This document shows, piece after piece, positions 6,717 through 10,575 of a stretch of 10,575 nucleotides of DNA. The position numbers and the translations under genes were made by a program. Position 1 is the first letter of the stretch, and the number at the start of each line of letters is the position of its first letter. Below the pieces are notes generated by a model. The model had not been told where the DNA came from and did no database searches. It worked only from the letters and a program-made list of their open reading frames with translations. The DNA comes from Spirochaetales bacterium. Lineage in GTDB: Bacteria > Spirochaetota > Spirochaetia > DSM-27196 > SLST01. The stretch covers positions 1-10,575 of the forward strand of contig SLST01000069.1 in the NCBI GenBank assembly GCA_007130265.1, written 5' to 3'.

Positions 6717-8132
6717 CTATTCTACCATGGCAGTGCGCTCGGCGACGAGCGATCGGAACTGCTCCCCACGGTCGAACTCGTTGCGGAACATGCCGAATGA
6801 CGCGCATCCGGGCGAGAGCAGCACGACATGGCCTTGGTGCGCTCCTCTCACCGCACCCTCGAACGCCTCGTCGAGCTTCGAGTACGGCCCGTGGTACCTC
6901 AGGTCGAGCGAATCGAGCAGGGCAACGATGCGGTCCGTCGCGGTCCCCTCGAGGAGGTGGACCGATTCCGCTCTACGCGCCGCTATCGCGAACGCGTCTA
7001 TGGGAACGCCCTTGTCGCTTCCTCCGGCGATCAGGTGGACCGGCTCGGCGAAGCTCTCGACCGCGGCGAGGGCGGCTTCCGCAATCGTCGCCGCCGAATC
7101 GTTGACGAACCGGATCCCGGCGGCCGTTCCTAGCGATTCGAGCCGATGAGCGATTCCAGGGAAGTCTCGTGCACCCCTGCGTACGGTCTCCGCAGGCACG
7201 CCGAAGAGAAGCGCTGCGGCAGCGGCGTATAGAAGGTTCGTCCGCTGGTGTGCCCCCCCCGCGCGGGCGTCTGGTTCGACGAGCCGGACAGGGTCGCCGC
7301 GGCCGGGAAGGTGCAGCACGCCCCATCCGTCGCGGAAGCCCGCGCTCGGTCCGTCACGGCGCATCGGCGGTGTGCTCGTCACGCGCACGACCCGTTCAGG
7401 TTGCGGCGGGCAGTACTCGCGGGACCACCGGTCGTCCGCGGAAAGCAGGCACCACGCGTCGGGGCGTTGCGACGCGAAGACCACGGCCTTGTCCGCCGCG
7501 TAGTCGTCCATCGATGCGTAGTAGTCCTGGTGATCCGGCATGATGTTCGTTACGGCGCTGACGGAGAAGGCAGCGGTCGCGGCCGCCCCGATCGGGGTCA
7601 ACAGCAGGTCGCCGAGCTGGAACGAGGAGAGCTCGAGCACGATCGGCTCGGTGCCCGCGAGCTCGGAGGAGAACGAGAGCGGTGACACTGTGATATTGCC
7701 GGCAAGGCGGGCGTCGGGATGGGAGCGCGTGAGAATGTGGCGCAACGCGCTTGCGGTGGTCGACTTGCCCTTCGTTCCCGTGATCGCGAGAACGGGCCCC
7801 CGGTGAAGGCGAAGGAAGAGCGAGATGTCGGTTTCCACCCGTCGTGCCTCTCGCAGCAGGCTTACGTCTCGTCGTACCGCCGGATTCTTCACCACGATAT
7901 CGGCCGCCCGGAAGTCCGCAGCGTCGTGCCGTCCGAGGACGAAGCGTATTGGAAGGTCGGAGAGCTGCGCGATACTGCCTGCGAGGTCGTTTGCGTCACG
8001 TAGATCGGTGACCGTGACATCGGCCCCGGCTTCGGCGCAGTACCGTGCGCTCGCGACGCCTCCCCCGTGGGCGCCGAGCCCCATTACGAGGACTCGCGCT
8101 CCCGTGAACTCGACGGCGCCAGCGCGGCCCAT
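6717..8132 (-). CDS. murD: UDP-N-acetylmuramoyl-L-alanine:glutamate ligase (MurD family)
   Basis: This cytoplasmic Mur ligase adds glutamate (normally D-Glu) to UDP-MurNAc-L-Ala, using ATP, during peptidoglycan precursor synthesis. The 471-residue length is near the family norm. The N-terminal nucleotide-fold domain has VLVMGLGAHGGGVA. The ATPase domain has GTKGKSTT (119-126), LELSSFQLG, PDHQDYY and the Lys of DYAADKA (Lys215, likely the carboxylated Lys). The C-terminal domain has FPGIAHRLE (324-332), GGSDKG (370-375) and SPGCASFGMF (440-449). Three positions depart from the usual pattern: NDSAATI (344-350) has Ala where NDSKATN has Lys, SPGCASFG replaces the SPACASFD type, and GAHQRTN has Gln where most Mur ligases have Asn. 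Glutamate stereochemistry is therefore not certain. Start at 8132 is supported by AAGGAGG four bases upstream. It lies 22 bases downstream of the kinase-like gene and 14 bases upstream of the deaminase gene. Confidence 0.92.
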   Translation of the reverse strand: MGRAGAVEFTGARVLVMGLGAHGGGVASARYCAEAGADVTVTDLRDANDLAGSIAQLSDLPIRFVLGRHDAADFRAADIVVKNPAVRRDVSLLREARRVETDISLFLRLHRGPVLAITGTKGKSTTASALRHILTRSHPDARLAGNITVSPLSFSSELAGTEPIVLELSSFQLGDLLLTPIGAAATAAFSVSAVTNIMPDHQDYYASMDDYAADKAVVFASQRPDAWCLLSADDRWSREYCPPQPERVVRVTSTPPMRRDGPSAGFRDGWGVLHLPGRGDPVRLVEPDARAGGAHQRTNLLYAAAAALLFGVPAETVRRGARDFPGIAHRLESLGTAAGIRFVNDSAATIAEAALAAVESFAEPVHLIAGGSDKGVPIDAFAIAARRAESVHLLEGTATDRIVALLDSLDLRYHGPYSKLDEAFEGAVRGAHQGHVVLLSPGCASFGMFRNEFDRGEQFRSLVAERTAMVE

Positions 8133-8136
8133 ATGC

Positions 8137-8143
8137 CCTCCTT
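8137..8143 (-). promoter_or_regulatory. Shine-Dalgarno site of murD
   Basis: AAGGAGG on the minus strand ends four bases before ATG 8132, inside the 22-base gap after the kinase-like gene. It is close to a perfect anti-16S match and fixes the murD start. Confidence 0.85.
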
Positions 8144-8154
8144 CCTGCCCGCGG

Positions 8155-9603
8155 CTAGCTCGATAGCTCGATCTGCCGACGCAGGTCGTTCAGGTCGATG
8201 GGCTCCTGCGACACGCGCTCGATCTGGTAGATGAGCCAGTCGTCGCGCCGGTCGGTGCGCAGGGCAAGCCTGTCGACGACCATGATCCCGGCTGTTCCCG
8301 TGCGACCGGTGGTCTCGGCGATCTCGTAGTCGGGGAACCAGCGCTCGTAGCGCGCCTCGAACCAGCGCTCGCCCTCCGGAGCGTCAAGCGAAAGGATCTC
8401 CAGGTTCACAACCCCGTACGGCTGGCGGTCGGCGGGGAGTGTGGGCATTCCCGCGTCCCGCCACTCCTGGGCGTCGACGAAACCGGATTGCATCTCAACG
8501 CTCATTCGCTGTCGATCGAGCACAAAGAGATTCGTTACCTCACGGATCAGATCGGCTCCGGCTCGGTCGACGGTGGCATCCTCCATCGTCATATGATCGA
8601 GTGTGTTGATGCTCGTGTAGAACGCCTCCACTACTTCCTCGGGCGGAAGGCCGGCGGTGGCTCCCGGCTGAAGGGCGTTCCTGATGATGGTTCCGGGGAT
8701 CGAGCCGACGATGATGACGATCACGGCGATAGTGAGAATCTTCCGCCCGTTGCGCCGGAGGCCTTCCCTGCGACGGTAGATGCGTTCGATGCGCTCGTTC
8801 GCCTGACGCGCTTCTTCCTCGAGCCGGCTCTGTTCCTGCGACGAGAGGCTCCGGCGCACCCCCTGTTCACGCCAGTTGCGCAGATGATCGGCCCAGACGT
8901 TCGGATGCGGCGTCGTCTGCGTTCCGGTGAGCTCGGCCTGAAGGATGTCTGAGACTTCACGGCGGATTGATACGTCGCGGTGATGCGCCGGGATCACGAC
9001 GCCGGCCCGCACCCTCGAGTGGAGATCCTCTTCGTCCTGTGAGTCGTAGGGAAACTCGCCGGTAATCACGAAGTAGGCAGCCGCGGCAAGGGAGAATCCG
9101 ACATTCTCCTCCGGGCGACGGTCCGGATGGTTGAACCGCTCCATGCGTTTGATGCGGGCCTCGTAATCCTGATGCTCGCGAATCGATCCCATGATATCAT
9201 GGGGAAGGACGAGTACGCCGCCGTCGTTGAGAAGCACGACGGTGCGGGTGTGAAACGGCGCAATCGGAACGCTCCTGTGCTCGAGCGCCGCGAACGCTCG
9301 GGCTACTCGTTCGAGTAGCTCCAGGCGGTTGCTCGCGGTGTCGTACAGTGCGTCCTCGAGCAGCCTTCCCTCGGTGTACGGTCCATAGACATGGACGGTT
9401 CCCTCGTGCTCGACGAATCCCTGCGGGCGCCAGGCCTCCACAGCGTCTCCCACGACGATCCACCCGGTCTGCCGCTGCCCGCCGGCGAGTTTTCGCAGGC
9501 TGGGGCTGTTCGACGGTATGCCCGTGTTCACTCCGAGCAGTCGAGTGTCATTGCGCTCGAGCGCAATAAGCCCCTTGTTGATGATCTGAACATCGAGTGC
9601 CAT
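8155..9603 (-). CDS. Single-pass membrane protein with degenerate protein-kinase-like domain and outer NTF2-like domain
   Basis: I do not recognise a named gene for this 482-residue protein. Residues about 1-235 have the layout of a Ser/Thr kinase. RVARAFAALEHRSVPIAPFHTRTVVLLNDGGVLVLP resembles, in order, the catalytic-loop and nucleotide-loop region (residues 99-134), and NVGFSLAAAAYFVITGEFPY (167-186) resembles the C-lobe helix and 'TG-PF' turn. No VAIK lysine, HRD or DFG is seen; the DFG position reads PHD. A charged, probably coiled-coil segment (255-286) precedes one hydrophobic helix (about 288-308). The outer part (about 318-482) begins PEEVVEAFYTSINTLD, typical of NTF2-like domains. 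The start at 9603 has AAGGTGG four bases upstream. The gene sits between the AMMECR1 gene and murD with 21- and 22-base gaps. Inference: a pseudokinase-type membrane scaffold or sensor, possibly tied to wall synthesis. The fold call is by eye. Confidence 0.6.
   Translation of the reverse strand: MALDVQIINKGLIALERNDTRLLGVNTGIPSNSPSLRKLAGGQRQTGWIVVGDAVEAWRPQGFVEHEGTVHVYGPYTEGRLLEDALYDTASNRLELLERVARAFAALEHRSVPIAPFHTRTVVLLNDGGVLVLPHDIMGSIREHQDYEARIKRMERFNHPDRRPEENVGFSLAAAAYFVITGEFPYDSQDEEDLHSRVRAGVVIPAHHRDVSIRREVSDILQAELTGTQTTPHPNVWADHLRNWREQGVRRSLSSQEQSRLEEEARQANERIERIYRRREGLRRNGRKILTIAVIVIIVGSIPGTIIRNALQPGATAGLPPEEVVEAFYTSINTLDHMTMEDATVDRAGADLIREVTNLFVLDRQRMSVEMQSGFVDAQEWRDAGMPTLPADRQPYGVVNLEILSLDAPEGERWFEARYERWFPDYEIAETTGRTGTAGIMVVDRLALRTDRRDDWLIYQIERVSQEPIDLNDLRRQIELSS
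8157..8172. repeat. Perfect 8-base tandem duplication at the end of the kinase-like gene
   Basis: AGCTCGAT occurs twice in a row at 8157-8172 (plus strand). On the coding strand it covers the last codons and creates the current TAG stop of the kinase-like gene (…Ile-Glu-Leu-Ser-Ser-stop). With one copy, the frame would run on past the murD start to a TAA within about 50 bases. Confidence 0.85.
9188..9203. other. 16-base perfect palindrome inside the kinase-like gene
   Basis: CCCATGATATCATGGG is a perfect inverted repeat without a spacer. It lies within codons for Pro-His-Asp-Ile-Met-Gly, where a kinase would have its DFG motif. It could be an operator-like site or chance; it lies far from any gene start, so a regulatory role is not favoured. 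Confidence 0.4.
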
Positions 9604-9607
9604 CTGT

Positions 9608-9614
9608 CCACCTT
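9608..9614 (-). promoter_or_regulatory. Shine-Dalgarno site of the kinase-like gene
   Basis: AAGGTGG on the minus strand, one mismatch from AAGGAGG, ends four bases before ATG 9603. It lies in the 21-base gap after the AMMECR1 gene and supports this start. Confidence 0.75.
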
Positions 9615-9624
9615 CCCGTCAAAT

Positions 9625-10188
9625 TCACACCGTGGTCGAGGTTTCGTCAAACACTTCGGCCGTAAAGGCGCGTATTACCGTATTCGGGCTGCGCCACGCG
9701 TCTGGTGCAAGACCGGCCTTTCGGCATGTCTGTTCGAGAAACGTCTCCCGGTTCCAGCGATGCTGCGCGGCGACCTGCGGCAGCAGGAGTCCGGAACTGT
9801 GGCCATGCTCGATGAGAATCCCGTGCAGACCCGGCTCAATCGCCCGGACGTCCCCGACTCGAACCAGCGCGGAGAGAACGGAGATCTCGACGAGCAGGTT
9901 CCGAAGCTCGTCCTTCTCCAGCGGTGGGAACCGCGGATCGTGAAACGCCGCAGAGAACGCCGTCTCGCGCACCGTGTCGTAGAGAGGGCGATCGGAGGTA
10001 ATCCGGCCGATGCACCCGCGCAGCCGCGACTCGAGTCCGTGAACGATGTGCAGCGAAACGAAGGCGCCGGCGGGAGCCTCGAGCTCCGGGACCCGTTGCG
10101 GATAGTGCGGTTCGCTTCCTTCGAGGTGAGACGTGATTCGTTCGCGTGCGGTAGAGATGAGCGTCCTGCGTCCCTGCGCTGAGAGCAT
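9625..10188 (-). CDS. AMMECR1-family protein (AmmeMemoRadiSam protein A type)
   Basis: The 187-residue protein has the typical length and order of motifs of the AMMECR1 family: SRLRGCIGRI (54-63, with the near-invariant LRGCIG), AFSAAFHDPRFPPL (77-90), VEISVLS (100-106), and GLLLPQVA, W, FL, C-KAGL, W spread over 133-165. In many bacteria this protein is encoded with a MEMO-like protein and a radical SAM enzyme; neither is in this window. Its biochemical role is not settled. It is probably cytoplasmic, as no signal or membrane segment is seen. The start at 10188 follows an in-frame stop only two codons upstream, so no longer form is possible. Its Shine-Dalgarno is weak, the best being GAGGCG about 14 bases upstream. 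It lies 30 bases after the NFACT-type gene and 21 bases before the kinase-like gene. Confidence 0.9.
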   Translation of the reverse strand: MLSAQGRRTLISTARERITSHLEGSEPHYPQRVPELEAPAGAFVSLHIVHGLESRLRGCIGRITSDRPLYDTVRETAFSAAFHDPRFPPLEKDELRNLLVEISVLSALVRVGDVRAIEPGLHGILIEHGHSSGLLLPQVAAQHRWNRETFLEQTCRKAGLAPDAWRSPNTVIRAFTAEVFDETSTTV

Positions 10189-10218
10189 GCTTCATTATGG
10201 ATCGCCTCGCGCGCGCTT

Positions 10219-10575
10219 TCAAGGCTCATCGCGACCGAGTAGCCGGGATAGCCGGCGCTCATCGGCGGTTACGCGCAGGTTCTTCTCCTGTGTGGGCAGG
10301 ACGAGCCCTTTCGGGCCCTCGCGCGGGCGTCTGAGATACTTCACCTGCGTGTAGTAGAGATCCGCGCGTCCGTTGTTCTTCGCTCTGCTGTAATGGATCG
10401 CGAGATTGCCGGCATCGAGCAGGACATCGAGCGGCACGCTCTTGTTGCGTTGGCTCTTGATGAACACGTATCCGCCGGGGAAGTCGCGCGTGTGCATCCA
10501 CACGTCGTTGCCTCTCGTCGCGCGACGAAGCAGCTCATCGTTCTCCCGCGCATTGCGGCCGACGAGAATCGTGAA
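10219..10575 (-). CDS. NFACT-R domain, C-terminal end of an RqcH/FbpA-like protein (5' part outside window)
   Basis: The reading frame is open to the window edge and 118 residues are visible. They form an NFACT-R (DUF814) RNA-binding domain. It begins FTILVGRNARENDELLRRA, followed by GNDVWMHTRDFPGGYVFIKS (about 22-41), the helix DVLLDAGNLAIHYSRAK, YTQVKYLRRPREGPKGLV and a final EKNLRVT. In RqcH (Rqc2/NEMF homologues) this domain follows NFACT-N, HhH and coiled-coil regions. The protein binds stalled 50S subunits carrying peptidyl-tRNA and drives addition of C-terminal alanine tails in ribosome quality control. The domains that would confirm RqcH over a stand-alone NFACT-R protein lie beyond the edge. 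An internal GTG at 10503 is only a codon, since the conserved domain clearly continues upstream of it. It is the first gene visible in the minus-strand block. Confidence 0.88.
   Translation of the reverse strand, partial: FTILVGRNARENDELLRRATRGNDVWMHTRDFPGGYVFIKSQRNKSVPLDVLLDAGNLAIHYSRAKNNGRADLYYTQVKYLRRPREGPKGLVLPTQEKNLRVTADERRLSRLLGRDEP

Noticed and set aside
6703..6807. 35-residue N-terminal extension of the deaminase from ATG 6807
   Set aside because: It lies mostly within murD, is unlike the family and ignores the strong GGAGGAGG before GTG 6702.
1..10575. Defence island, prophage, transposon or CRISPR
   Set aside because: No transposase, integrase, nuclease, regular repeat array or terminal inverted repeats were seen; all genes fit housekeeping or envelope roles.

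Overview
The window is gene-dense, GC-rich bacterial DNA (GC not counted; codon third positions are mostly G or C). It most likely comes from a high-GC spirochaete of the Spirochaetales. The clues are a methionyl-tRNA synthetase with a fused tRNA-binding domain and an extra C-terminal tail, a FemAB-type transferase, a relaxed spirochaete-style lipobox (LFSC), and the set of neighbours. The lineage is an inference from protein style; no rRNA or other marker is present.

Layout: two gene blocks converge and meet with no gap at 5496/5497. The plus-strand block (1-5496) holds the 3' part of metG, a FemABX aminoacyl transferase, a four-helix membrane protein ending in a TlpA/ResA-type thioredoxin domain, and a large lipoprotein with fibronectin-III-like domains and a SUMF1-fold domain. 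The first three genes overlap by a few bases, and the fourth starts 10 or 22 bases after the third, so they look like one transcription unit. The minus-strand block, read from 10575 down to 5497, holds the end of an NFACT/RqcH-type gene, an AMMECR1-family gene, a membrane protein with a kinase-like cytoplasmic domain, murD, and an adenosine deaminase family gene. The gaps are 30, 21, 22 and 14 bases, and three of the five genes have clear Shine-Dalgarno sequences. This also looks like an operon.

Theme: both blocks mix translation (MetG, the NFACT protein) with cell-envelope work (FemABX, MurD, an exported thioredoxin, a lipoprotein, a membrane-anchored kinase-like protein). FemABX enzymes use aminoacyl-tRNA, and MurD builds the peptidoglycan stem peptide. 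The most interesting item is the degenerate kinase-like, single-pass membrane protein directly upstream of murD. MurD itself departs from several usual family motifs, and the SUMF1 domain lacks the catalytic cysteines of formylglycine-generating enzymes.

No tRNA, rRNA, CRISPR array, insertion sequence, riboswitch or convincing factor-independent terminator was seen. No stretch without a gene exceeds 30 bases.
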